Positions 1 to 12,174 of a DNA stretch of 40,131 nucleotides are shown piece after piece. The DNA lies in NCBI GenBank assembly GCA_015039365.1, contig WION01000478.1:1-40131 (forward strand), in the 5' to 3' direction. The first letter of the stretch is position 1. Each line of letters begins with the position of its first letter. Made by a program: the position numbers and the translations under genes. The DNA comes from Amanita rubescens. Taxonomy: Eukaryota; Basidiomycota; Agaricomycetes; Agaricales; Amanitaceae. The notes beneath the pieces were generated by a model. The model was not told the DNA's origin. It did no database searches and was given only the letters and a program-made list of their open reading frames with translations.

Positions 1-127
1 GTACACAGTTAGTACAGTTATTTCGTCGGTAAAGGAGACGGGTACTGTACAACTGCATTCCGCTATAACCCGTACCACAAAACCCAATCAAGAGTGCGCA
101 TTGACGTTTTGGTAGGCGCAGCGCCTT

Positions 128-716
128 CGGTTCTGTGGATTCTTCCCCTTCTGCTGGCTCTTCTCGACGACGACCGCGTCGACCCATTTTTACGCTGCCT
201 TTGTCTTTCCATGCTCTACCCTTTCTCTTCCCTTGTTTTTGGTCAGCTTCCTGGGTGCTTTTTCCCGCAGGAGAACTGCTTGATCCCGCCTCTGCTTGAG
301 TCGCGTTGAATTTAGCGGCTTTAAAACTTCTATCGACATCTGTCGATTCTTCCGCATTGCGTTTCATTTCCAAAGTGAAATTGCACCTTGGAGGGATGAC
401 AGACTCGATCGACATGCAGTTGATGCTGTACGAGTGAGAGCCACAGGACGAAAGACGAGAAAGAATGGTCCGGCTGAGAGAAGCCGTCCAGAACATCCAA
501 CTGGGAACCTGAATAAGCGCGCTTATACGCTACGCTATGCACTACTAACTTGATAACGTATTCCTCACAGGTGCCCACTAACTGCTCATACGCCGCACCG
601 CAATCCAACGACTTTTCCTTCTATCATCTCCTCGAGCGTAGCGAATTTTACATTTGTTCTGTTCCATCAGGCATATGCCAAATGTCCACCCCCTGCCAGT
701 ACACGTCCATATTGAG
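128..716 (-). pseudogene. Decayed copy of xylulokinase last exon plus 3' flank
   Basis: This segment is a direct-orientation copy of 5705-6304, which contains the last exon and 3' flank of the intact xylulokinase gene. Shared blocks include the stretch around 232-318 (matching about 5765-5860) and 608-716 (matching about 6169-6304). On the minus strand, translated pieces such as AYEQLV, TCEEYV and NMDVY match the C-terminus of the intact enzyme, but they lie in different frames and are separated by deletions. Similarity stops at about 716, next to the position of the last intron acceptor in the intact gene. Copy 1 carries about 45 bp (185-230) absent from copy 2. No complete reading frame remains. 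It is a relic of a partial duplication and should not be annotated as a gene. Confidence 0.8.
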
Positions 717-977
717 GGGTTTGAGACCAATGTGGCAACTCCCCTCTCTTTTATCTACCATATCTTCAACGCCATTAATCGAGGCAGAGAAACGCCATTG
801 CAATAATTGATGGCGAAGCGTGATAACCTCGCAATCAATGTGAGTGAGTTGAAGGACGGTGCTCGCATTGCCAACGCACACTCAATTTGATTTTCAGAAA
901 CATGATTTTGTATGTGAGTTCCTCACCTACTGGGGGGAGCTTGTTAAATCCCACTGTGTGCTGTCCTGCAACTTGGA

Positions 978-1039
978 TTGTTTGTGTTAGCCCTTTCTGG
1001 CTTCGTTCCTCAGCCAGAATTAGGGCTGCACACAAACAA
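978..1039. repeat. Imperfect inverted repeat (62-nt hairpin)
   Basis: The left arm (978-1004, TTGTTTGTGT then GCCCTTTCTGGCT) is complementary to the right arm (1011-1039, AGCCAGAA, AGGGC, ACACAAACAA). Short bulges interrupt the stem and the loop is about 8 nt. It sits at the left edge of the CpG-free block. It could be a terminal or subterminal structure of a small element or a fold-back relic. There is no evidence that it is transcribed. Confidence 0.6.
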
Positions 1040-1042
1040 CCG

Positions 1043-2307
1043 AGTTATAAAATTATTACTTAATTAATGTTAAAAGATTGTAAAACTGAGCACTGTCAAA
1101 GTTTAGAAAGTTGGATATACATCTGAGTCTGCCCAGTATTATACTTGACAGAGTTGCATAATTGAGCTCCTCTGAGTCAGTTCCATTTTTGTGAGCTCAA
1201 GAAGATGACCAGGTCTCAGTCTAGGGTCCATTCAAAATTTGATTTATTTTGCATTTGCCATTTGTCATTGCAACAAGTTACAACCATACAATCTTTTTTT
1301 TTGCCAAAACCTGTTTGAGAGTTGTAAGTTCTCTTCATGAGAGACAGCCTACATGTTTCAAGTGCACACTGCTGGTCAGCCCCCATCCTCAGCCCCTCTT
1401 CTCTGATTTTATGGACATCTTCTACAGGTTGGTTGATTCCCATTGCCTTCCTCTGGCACACCATAAAAAGTTATGGTCATAAGGATTTAGTATGCATCCT
1501 GCTGTTATATGTTTTGCATGTCTAGAACCACCTATGTATAACCCATGAGCACAGCCTACAGGGTTCTAGATTGAATCCAAGGGTCTCTTGGGGCTACTAC
1601 CACTACTGAGAACCTCCAGGCCCATTACATGCATCATATCATTCCTTTGCTCATCAGGCAAAGGAGAAAATAGATCCTTGTGATTTCTGTCATTATCATC
1701 CATTCATTCTGGAATAATCTCCCTGAATGTTGGATCCTAGAAGATCTGGCACTGGCAGCACCTGGTGGTGCTACTAAGCTTTAACATTCTATCTATCAGA
1801 ATGCACCCAGTCTCTTTTCAGCCTGTTGCATAGCCATATCACTGTCCATTGCATCCACACATTTTCAGAATTGACAACAGCAATTTACAGTGTGGACAGA
1901 TGGATTAGATGAGTTGGATATGAATTTGTTGAATGCTCATTAGCACTGCAATACAAAGGCCAACAGATACATGTATTGGACAGATAAAGGTTTCTAGTGT
2001 ATTGGGGTGATATGAATGTGTAAAAATAGTATATTTGCAGAGGGGATGGTTGTCTTATCAGCTAAGGTTGGTAATGCAATGTACAGGCCAAAATTCCCAT
2101 ATAGAGTGAAGGTTCCCACAATTACATTGTATTTTCTCACACAGTTAGAATGCTATTGGAGTGATATGAATGTATAGATAAAGTATATTTGCAAAGAGGA
2201 TGGTTGTCTGATCAGTTAAAGGTTGATAATGCAATGTACAAGCTAAAATTCCCAATATAGGGCAAAGTTTCCCACAATTACATTGTGTTTTCACATTAGA
2301 ATGGTAC
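1043..2307. other. CpG-free, AT-rich block; probable decayed mobile element
   Basis: I read every row from 1043 to 2307 and found no CG dinucleotide, while flanking DNA and all genes in the window have frequent CpGs. TG and CA dinucleotides are abundant. No convincing reading frame is present. This is the signature expected when methylated repeats lose CpG by deamination, as is known for transposable elements in basidiomycetes. The identity of the original element cannot be read from the sequence. The block contains the tandem repeats at 1998-2450 and borders the hairpin at 978-1039. Confidence 0.75.
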
Positions 2308-2450
2308 CGGAGTCATATGAAGGTATAAATATGGTATATTTGCAGAGGGATGGTTGTCTGATCACTTAGAAGGCTGATAATGCAGTGTAGAGCCAAAATT
2401 CCCATATAGTGCAAAGTTTCCCACAATTAGATCATATTTCTCACAGTTAG
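1998..2450. repeat. Three diverged ~150-bp tandem repeats
   Basis: Three consecutive units start near 1998, 2152 and 2305. Each carries in the same order a GATATGAATG-like segment, TATATTTGCA, GGATGGTTGTCT, a TGATAATGCA-like segment, AAAATTCCCA, TTCCCACAATTA and a CACA(G)TTAGAATG-like end. The copies differ by many substitutions and small indels, so the array is old. It lies inside the CpG-poor block and is probably part of the same degraded element. Confidence 0.8.
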
Positions 2451-2675
2451 AATGGCTTTCAGAGCGATTTTCTAATGTATTTCTAATGTAAGGTGACCCT
2501 TAGGGTCGAATTTTCCCACTATTGAGGCGAAATTCCCATCATTAACGGGAATTTTTCCCACTATTGACAAAAGAATTCCCACGTCGCTCATTAAGCTTTA
2601 CGGCGACCGGTAATACAAGGGGTCGCAAGCTCCCCCATTAGCTCCACCTAGTCGATTCGGAAGTGGTTCCCTACA

Positions 2676-2858
2676 CCTCCTTGTTGTGTTGTTGGACAAC
2701 TTCGACTTTTGGCACACGATCCCGCTTGATCCCAAATGTTCTCTTAATTCTGGTAGTAAGTGACTCCAGTTGAGATCGAGGCGGTTTTTCCCTCGCGCCT
2801 CCTTGTTGTGACGCTAGGCAAACCTTAGTGGCGCGAGCTCTTCGCGATCCCAAATGTT
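2676..2858. repeat. Two-copy direct repeat
   Basis: Two similar segments about 122 bp apart (around 2676-2742 and 2798-2858) share CCTCCTTGTTGTG at the start and GATCCCAAATGTT near the end, with diverged sequence between. CpG is present here, unlike the block upstream. No gene is visible from 2460 to 3421. An open stretch at 3010-3213 has no recognisable features. Confidence 0.5.
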
Positions 2859-3421
2859 TTGCCGACTTTTTGTCACACATTAAATTCACGAAAAGACGAA
2901 TCAAAAGCACAGGACAGCGCTATTAGTAATGTGGCGTTAATGATTATCAGGGCAGCTGGGTGCCCGGTGAGTAAAAGTTAGCAGCAGCATTAATCATGGC
3001 GCTCATTTCATGGAAACGAGACAGATCAAGCAGTGGATAAACAACTTACGCGTGCAGTCAAGAATGGTTATATACCCTTGCGAACTTACGGGGCAGCGGC
3101 GGCAACAAGTCGTCGCAACTCTTCAGGTGGTGGCGAGCCCGTGCCTCACTTTAGAGCAAGCTGTATTCGCCTTTGATTCTGGTTTAACCGCAAGTGGAAT
3201 ATGGGGAAAATGAAGAGGCAGAGGGGTCAGACGCGGAAGGGAGAAACGGAAAGATAAAACGCTCGTAAGTACAGAGATTCAAAGTACGCGGTCATTAGTT
3301 TCGTTACCGAGTTTGAGCAATGAAAACAACATCAAACATTGTCACGTTTATCAACCCCTAAGTACTCAACTTCCTTCTCGTTCTATTTCTCGCCGCATTT
3401 TCAAATACTACCACTAGTACA

Positions 3422-3980
3422 ATGTCTGGAAATCATCCGAACTTCCGCATCCTATTTGGCGATCCTCTAACTCACAAGAAAGTACCCATTCGTAGATGGA
3501 CTATCGGAGCTGCCCGTGACAAGGCAATCACCGAGATAAGGTCACACCTAGGCGACTTGTTCCCTGACGCCACGACTCGGATGCCCCTTGCCAAAGACGT
3601 GAAAATCTTCAGAGGTAATCAGATCTTTTTCTTCTACCTAAACAACCTTGACAGAGCAATCAGAATCGAGCCAACCAAACGCTCCGATACGAAAACTCTG
3701 TCCAAGCGAAAACAGCGATTACCTGGCGTTTGTCCCACCACCAGCAAATATTGGATTTGGCGCCCTTCTCACCAAACTCAATAATGACATCGAGCAATTA
3801 AAAAAAGACTCAGAGGTTGCCAGGCGCGAGCATGAACAGAAACTGTCTGAGCATGAACGGGCACTGGTGGATCTTCGTGCGCAGCAAGCTACCTTGAGTT
3901 GGATAGTCCTTGGGGTATGTCTATCATCTTTGATCATTTTGGGAGACAATAACGTTTGTTGGTAGGATGAAGACCGGTAA
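3422..3980 (+). CDS. Hypothetical protein with C-terminal coiled coil (155 aa)
   Basis: Proposed exons are 3422-3614, 3655-3914 and 3966-3980, giving 155 residues. The start ATG follows a pyrimidine-rich leader and has a good context (TACAATGTC). Intron 1 is only 40 bp (GTAATC...ACAG). Intron 2 is 51 bp (GTATGT...GTAG), and its removal replaces a short hydrophobic read-through tail with the ending DEDR and a stop. The first 65 residues are basic and globular-looking. Residues about 105-145 are a charged heptad-like helix rich in E, K, R and L (for example LNNDIEQLKKDSEVARREHE), a likely coiled coil. I do not recognise the family and assign no function. If intron 2 is retained, the protein would instead end in a possible membrane segment. 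Confidence 0.65.
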
Positions 3981-4397
3981 CAAATGACATACAGCTCAGC
4001 TTTAGGCGTCTAGGCCCGCGGCTTTATAGAACTCATTGGGGACTGCTATCAGTGCCCACCTGCGTCCACCATAATCATACATTGAGTAACTGATACTGCT
4101 GTCCGCGTCTTTCAAGACCTGTATCCCAAGATTGATACTTGTAGTTCAATTGGAATCAGTAGAATCAGCAGGAGGAGGGAGCGTACAGGTCAATCTCTTT
4201 ACGGATGTAGCGAATTTCCTATGGTCCTTGAATGACACCGTGCAAACACACTCTTCAAAGCCTAGTATGGCTACCGACCAAAAGACCGGGTATGACGTCA
4301 TAGTACGCAACGCCCCCTCTCCTTGTCAGACACTCAACTCGCTGAGCTCCGCAAGTTCCATTCTTTTGTGTAATCATCTATAGCACCTTTCTGCACG
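3981..4397. other. Intergenic region
   Basis: No supported gene. A continuous open stretch at 4132-4383 lacks family features and could be leader of the following broken gene. I see no repeat or clear promoter element. Confidence 0.5.
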
Positions 4398-5518
4398 ATG
4401 TCGTCAGCCACTACAGATGACTCAAGTGTCATATCCGAATCCCAGAGCCTGAGAATCAGCGTTAATTCTCGTGATGGAGGCCTATGTGTTCTATGTGGCA
4501 TGGACCCCGTTGATGTTGGCTACATCGTCCCCCCGAAGAAGCGTCTAGTAAGTGAAACCGGCAGTAGACTTGTACAAATGGTTGACAAATTGGCAGGTTA
4601 ATTGGATCACCAGCGTTGTCAAATTTTAGAGAAGACGACGCTGTGAACCTCATTTGTCGTGAGTAGCAACATGTTTTGCATCTCAGTTTACAATGTGTGT
4701 TCCATGTAGTTTGTCCAACTCATCACCGTCAATATGATTTGGGGCACTTCGTACTTGTTCCTAGTAAACAACAGAGAGAGTTGTTGCTGGAGCATGAGCA
4801 TCGTGACTTTGCTGCGCGAGAAGAAATCCTTGCACAGGGCGGTGCAGATCCCGGTCGAACGCTCCCGCCGGTGAGCACTACTAGAGACACTGCACTTTAC
4901 GGACTTGCTGACACGTGGCCGTTTGAAGCTTATCGACGAATTTGAATACATTCCGCTTCAAGGTGGTCCATTTCGTATTCACATACACAATATGATCCCT
5001 TCATTTTTGTTTTCGACAACATTGATCATCGGCCCTGCCCTCTACTTCATTTTCGAGCATCTCATATTGCTCTCATGGTGGAGGCGGACTTCCACCTGTT
5101 AAGTTTAGCTCGCATGCGATTCCCGAAGGGAGACGTAGCAGAATCACAAATAACTACTCTCCTAAGGCTCTATCAACGCCAGCCAGGTCTCCTTTCGAAT
5201 TTACAGCTATCTATATCCGCACGCATATCAACTACAGTTCCAGGCTCACCGCCACCCACGAACACTGCACCAGCTCATTCCATATCGCCCGCCCCCATGC
5301 CTGACCTTACTCCTTGTTCATTAGCTTCTATTAATGATTCATCTCAGACAGACGATGCTGAATATGCAGGAGCAGATATACAGTTGGCAGAATATGCGAA
5401 GGAGCGGTCGGTTACTTGGGAAGACCTGAAGAATAGGCCACCGTTGTTTGCAGGCGAGGAGGTAGGACGCTGGCGCTTTGCCAGTGCGGACGACATATGT
5501 CGCAGCAGACAGCTTTGA
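4398..5518 (+). pseudogene. Broken HNH-nuclease-like gene
   Basis: Canonical introns can be placed at 4548-4596, 4659-4709 and 4871-4928, so the gene once had exons 4398-4547, 4597-4658, 4710-4870 and 4929-5518. The product contains a CVLCG motif and later NLICLCPTHH, a zinc-binding pattern of fungal HNH-type domains. Downstream is a conserved-looking block reading DPFIFVFDNID and LLHFRASHIALM. The frame must shift twice where no intron fits: near 4597-4630 (exon 2 enters a TAG in the exon 1 frame) and near 4985-4994 (FRIHIHN to DPFIFVF). The first histidine expected in the usual HI(V/I)P position is Y (GYIVP). Two frame breaks plus a missing key residue indicate decay, unless they are sequencing indels. 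The HNH assignment is inferred from motifs only. Confidence 0.55.
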
Positions 5519-6048
5519 CGGTTGACTATTGGTTCATTCTTTCCACCAGTCATACCAATGGATACATTGTTCCATCACCCAATACCTCATTCACGCTTAG
5601 ATTTATTGTATACATAATTGTGCTGTACCTAGCTCCAGACTCCTACCCTGTTTGCATTGTTCCCTACACTACGCGTCGACCATTATTTATTTTCGCAACC
5701 TTCTGGTTCTAACTTCTGTGGATTCTCCCCCCTCTGCTGGCTCTTCTCGACGACGACCGCGTCGACCCTTGTTTTTGGCCAGATTGCTGGGTGCTTTTTC
5801 CCGCAGGAGAACTGCTTGATCCTGCCTCTGGTTGTTTGAGTCGCGTTGAATTTAGCGGCTTTGCCACCCCTATCCAATTCTTCCGCCTTGCGCTTCATTT
5901 CCAAAGTGAAATTACGCCTTTGAGAGGGATGACAGGCCCGAAGTACATGGAGTTGATGTGGTGCCGAGCGAGAGCCACAGGACGGAAGACAAGAAAGAAT
6001 GGTCCAACCGGGAACAAGCGTATGCGCGCTACTTGGACGCCCCTGACA

Positions 6049-7926
<1,878 letters not shown>

Positions 7927-8401
7927 ACGAACACTGGCCAGGTACGTGTTTGACGAAACCCTTAGCGACAAACAAGGGACGGAAGACGCCGGCGAGGTAC
8001 CCGCCAATGATGGAGCTTCATTCCCGAGCATAGAGGAAAAGTTACATAAATTGCATGCGAACGACAATTCTCCTTTGTTTCGCTTAGCGCCCACCGGTGT
8101 CGTAATTTATGCTCCGTCGTCTGCGACTGTATTGGATTTGTCGTTGTTACGGTAGTGAGCGACAGCTCATAGGAAAACAAGTTTATCAGGCGGCCTCGTG
8201 TACCCGGAACACGATCCGCTCTGTTCTGTATGTTCATATGTAACACATTCGGAGCCCCTCAGGTGGCCAACACCCTCTGTCAAAGTCAAATCAATCATGA
8301 AGCCCCGACCCCGATACTTCCGCGATCCCATCCCCTTGACTGCTTCGCACTCCGATAATCTTCATACCTCTCCTAATCGCATCACATCTTTCTCCGCACA
8401 A
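7927..8401. promoter_or_regulatory. Divergent intergenic region between XKS1 and the CBM-like gene
   Basis: This 475-bp gap separates two divergently transcribed genes and must contain both promoters. The plus side just before 8402 is C/T-rich (about 8305-8401), as in many basidiomycete leaders. I see no clear TATA box or repeated operator. Confidence 0.45.
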
Positions 8402-8725
8402 ATGTCCGACGCCTTGTCAAGCGAGTGGCAGAAAAACGTCTACTACGCCGTCGGGGACAGAGTCGCCTTCAAGCTTGGTAACGCCCCAGGCGTTGCAGCC
8501 TTCGAGTGCCTACGGTCTCGTACGTATCACCCAAAAATCAGCTATATCCGATCTTGTCTAAATCTTACCAACTAGATACTAGTTCCTACTCTAACCAGGT
8601 AAACTACGTTCGCCGTCGATCCTTCTCAAGCTCAACATTCTCTAAAGCCTGCTGCAGGCGGGAATGAATTTTGGAAGCACTATCCACGGGGGTTTCCTTG
8701 GAACCGCACCTACGACCAGCGGTAA
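8402..8725 (+). CDS. Small CBM5/12-like carbohydrate-binding protein (72 aa)
   Basis: Exons 8402-8519, 8576-8598 and 8648-8725 give 72 residues; all three junctions stay in phase. The middle exon is a 23-nt microexon encoding HTSSYSNQ. The pattern SEWQKNVYYAVGDRVAF (residues 7-23), then FECLRSHTS, then EFWKHY resembles the chitin-binding CBM5/12 fold, whose members read W-x-Y-x-x-G-D-x-V-x-Y followed by Y-x-C-x-x-x-H. There is no signal peptide, so the protein would be cytosolic or released unconventionally. An in-frame upstream ATG at 8297 would add 35 residues, but that stretch looks like C/T-rich leader and the 8402 ATG has better context. Binding to chitin or another glycan is an inference from the fold pattern. 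Confidence 0.75.
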
Positions 8726-9133
8726 CGCGTAACGTCTACTCGTTTGTGTTGCAACCATATTCCTCGGTAAGACCTTCCAACACCACCCTCACATAACTAT
8801 TCAAACATGGGGCCTAGCCTAGTCATGAAATTGGAGCAAGTTGTACAACATCTATCGCCATGCTAACACTAATATCAACGGAGCGTCCGAGCCTGTATAC
8901 TACTTATTCGTAGACCGACCAATGTATTAATCCATCTTCATTTCCTCTTGTCCTGTTGTTGACTAGCTACCATCGCTTGATGCGATGATGTCACGATACC
9001 GGCGCCCTTCGCGGGAGCCCTTTTCTCACCTGCTTAATGTGCAGTAGGGTGACGGGAGTTCACCTATTTTTTCTTCTTTCGTCTTAATAATAATATTCCA
9101 TGTATTGTGAAGAAAAACCATTCCTATCGGGGG
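8726..9133. other. Convergent 3' intergenic region
   Basis: About 400 bp between the convergent ends of the CBM-like and WD40 genes. It is moderately AT-rich near 9060-9120 and probably holds both 3' ends. No gene is supported. Confidence 0.5.
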
Positions 9134-11939
9134 TCACAGGGGCTGAAAATACGTCTTTGTACTGTTAAGTATGGAGACCTCCCCAGATGTATCTCCACTG
9201 ATTATAATCAGTAATCAACACTTGAAGTCGCAAATCATAAACTTACACGATAAGCTGCTGCTCGTTTTTCGTGCGATCACCGAGGCTAAAATAGCCAATG
9301 TCCGATTGTACCTGAGCCAGAATGATGCCATTCTTCGGAGATGTTATCGCTTCCAAAGGATTCCATGACCGAACGCTGCCTAGAAAGGTTGTCGACGGTC
9401 CAAACTTAACTTACGGTTGATCCGGTACCCGTTAACTTACCGTCTATGCCACCACTGATTAGTGTGAGCCGACTGTACTCTGTTTCTGCCCAAACCGCGC
9501 GTGGAACCCCGCAAGGGGCAGAACCAGGACGAAGTAGGCTTGGGCCCGTGTGTTCGTATTCGAATAATTTCCCCTTCTTGATATTCCGAGAATCATAAAC
9601 ATGGGTGCGATTATCGATCCTTGCGATCGCTATGTAGATTCCGTCAGGACTTATCGATATCGAATTTACTTCCCCATCAACACTGGCATCTGCGGGAAAT
9701 GATTCCATGTGGACGGTTTCAACCGCGGATCCATTTTTGCGCTTGGCGTCGTACAGCCTGAGAATATGTTTTCTGTTGGGCCCCCGAGAAGCGTGGACAA
9801 GAGTGGACCCTGCGATCAACCATATCATTGCTAATCATCGCGAAAATGTAGTGGCACAAACCGTCAGGCGTCAGGGCTAAGCAGTCTCCCGCCTCCTTCG
9901 AATCCAAATCGTAAGAAGCACCTTTCTCGACATCAAAAATTTTGTGGTAGCCCTCGAAGCATTTGTCATCTTTCGGCTCGCTTGATGCATAGATATATTG
10001 CTCAGTCGGACCGAATCCCCAAATCATATCACCAACGCAATGCTCAGCTGCCTGTGGGGATAAGTCCAAATTTGAACGCGCGGCGCTTGACTCGTAGTCG
10101 CTGTGGATAACTATTCTCCTAAGGGAAAATCGACCTACGGTCAGGATGCGTGTGCTGAGGGCTTACTTTTCTGCGACAGCCAGCTTCTTTGTACCGGGCT
10201 TAAAGGCGATTTCGTAAGGAACCTGACTGTGTGACACTCCACAGAGGTCGGACCAGGGCCCCCAACCAAGTAGCACTTCACGTACAGACTCGACTTTGCA
10301 CATAATCATTCTCATCATCATCTTCCTTCACCCACACTCGAACTTTCTTATCGTTACCAGACGAAACAAAGGATGTGCTGACATTCACTTGTAATGAATG
10401 AACAAATTTTTAGAGGCGACATAAACTTGCCTGGTTGGATCGAACTTGACGTCATTGACGGTATAATGTTTATACAATTCCGCCAAGCCATTCGCGGCTG
10501 GCCATCATGCATCATTTTTAATTTTTATTACATCAATCTGATTGGGCGGGAATGAAGAATCACTTACGACGACCTGGTATTCGCCGGCGATGGCCAGTCA
10601 TTATATCTTCCATGCCGTCATGCCAGACAATCAGAGCGCCATCGCGTGTATACGCATTTATCTCTTCCTCTGATCAAGCACGTAAGCTATCCACCGGATG
10701 ATAAATACGGAATACGTTACCTTCATCATCCGGAGTTCCACCCAAACAAGCGCTACAAATTACAGCACAACCTTCTCGTTGGATGATTCTCGCGATGGCT
10801 GGAAATTTTTCCCCAGTAGAACTAGATCTGTGAATAAAATATCAAGTTACTTACATCCGGGAGATTGTTTGAAGGTTGAAGTCGGTGATAGTGCTTGACC
10901 ATGGACACTTGCCGGTAACATAAAACATCGCCGAGTTCTTGTCGGCAAAGGCAAATTGTGGATATTATTCATGCGATACGAAGGCCGCCGGTCGGCAACT
11001 TCGCGCTATGTCGAGTTGAGAAATGGATTTGCAAGTCGGCGGCACTGTACTCACTCCAGTATTCCACGCCATACGAGCGGCAATCTTGAAAGACGCTTGC
11101 TCGGGAGCAAAAGACTTTTCAATCGCTATGTTGGGGGCGCTCGATCTTATACCACGCTTTTTACGAGACTCTGTAGGCCGAAGAACAGCTTCAACGCTGA
11201 GCATATCCAAGACTTCGCTCATCTCCACTTCCATAGATTTTTCGATCCTATCATCCCCGTCCTCCTCCCAATGCTCCCTCTTCACGTCAGGAAGCGGTTT
11301 CCACTTGTTTGAAAAAAAACAAGAATCAAATCACACGTTGCAGAACCGTCATAATCACCCCAGAATGAGAGAATAACTCACCCTACCACTGCTCGCCGTA
11401 AATCCATCGTGACATCCTTCATAGTCCTCCGAGTCATCATCGATATCAAAGTCGTCATCTTTGTCTTGTCTGGATTTCTATCACGAAAGAAACACAATTT
11501 AAAAACATGACGTCCAAACACAAGATACGACATTGCATACCTTGTACGAAGATGACCTCTCCAGCTCGTTTTCACTATCATCCAGTACAATGACACTTTG
11601 CCTGCTGGACGATGAATTTGAATTTGTAGGCGGCCATGCCGCGAACGAACTAGTACCCGGCCTCTTCCGCTTCGACTGCACACCTGGGAGAGAAGTAGGC
11701 GCGAAGATACCAGGACCTGCGTATGGATTGTATCTCTAATCAAACCACTTCGTCAGCGCTCAACCACGTCTCGGATGATGGCAGATGCTTGCCGATGAGT
11801 GCATGTGCGGCGACCCTGGTGAGACAATCATGTTATGATCATCCTCGTCACTGTCCAGAGTCAGATCTATGGTCAGAGGCGCTGTGCGATCTACTGGGGG
11901 CCGATTATTATCCACGTCAATGACTGGAAAGCGTCTCAT
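9134..11939 (-). CDS. WD40-repeat protein with N-terminal SUMO-interaction-like motifs
   Basis: Fourteen exons, all in phase, give 699 residues: 11939-11793, 11735-11541, 11477-11382, 11303-10980, 10937-10855, 10827-10721, 10669-10568, 10497-10431, 10377-10282, 10226-10167, 10118-9862, 9809-9441, 9379-9247 and 9197-9134. The first 110 residues are disordered and hold three hydrophobic-acidic patches: VIDVD (6-10), TIDLTLDSDEDD (23-34) and SVIVLDDSENE (96-106), all SUMO-interaction-like, plus a basic KRKR (71-74). A middle region has paired cysteines (CKS...RSC, VICSAC). The C-terminal half has repeated beta-propeller blades ending in VWHDG, KVRVW, THVYD, VRSWN and VSILN-type strands. Introns 1 (11736-11792) and 8 (10378-10430) have GC donors, and intron 5 is only 27 nt. 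A nuclear role under SUMO control is plausible but inferred. Confidence 0.85.
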
Positions 11940-12174
11940 TGCGAGCAACGACGGTGTGAAGTAGGCTAGGGTACATCGAGCCTCGTGTACAAATTCATCA
12001 GCTTTCGTGATCGGACGTTATTGGATTCTATACTCGTACCAATTAATCACGGACATTTTATACAACATTAGTCTTATATTTCATAGCTCTAACACCGTCA
12101 AGAAGAAAAAAATGATATACGACAGCCATGACATTGTAGTAGACAGATGTAATGTACCCAAAAGAATGAGACAA

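Noticed and set aside
1216..1525. Short open frames in the CpG-free block
   Set aside because: AT-rich, no family motifs, both strands equally open; not supported as genes.
7927..8094. N-terminal extension of xylulokinase upstream of 7926
   Set aside because: The frame stays open, but the extension has no kinase features and the FGGY fold begins right after the ATG at 7926; it lies in the divergent promoter.
10965..11035. A GT-AG intron (GTGAGT...CATAG) in exon 4 of the WD40 gene
   Set aside because: Removing those 49 nt breaks the frame to the next exon (NSAMFYVTG), whereas reading through keeps it open and gives a plausible protein.
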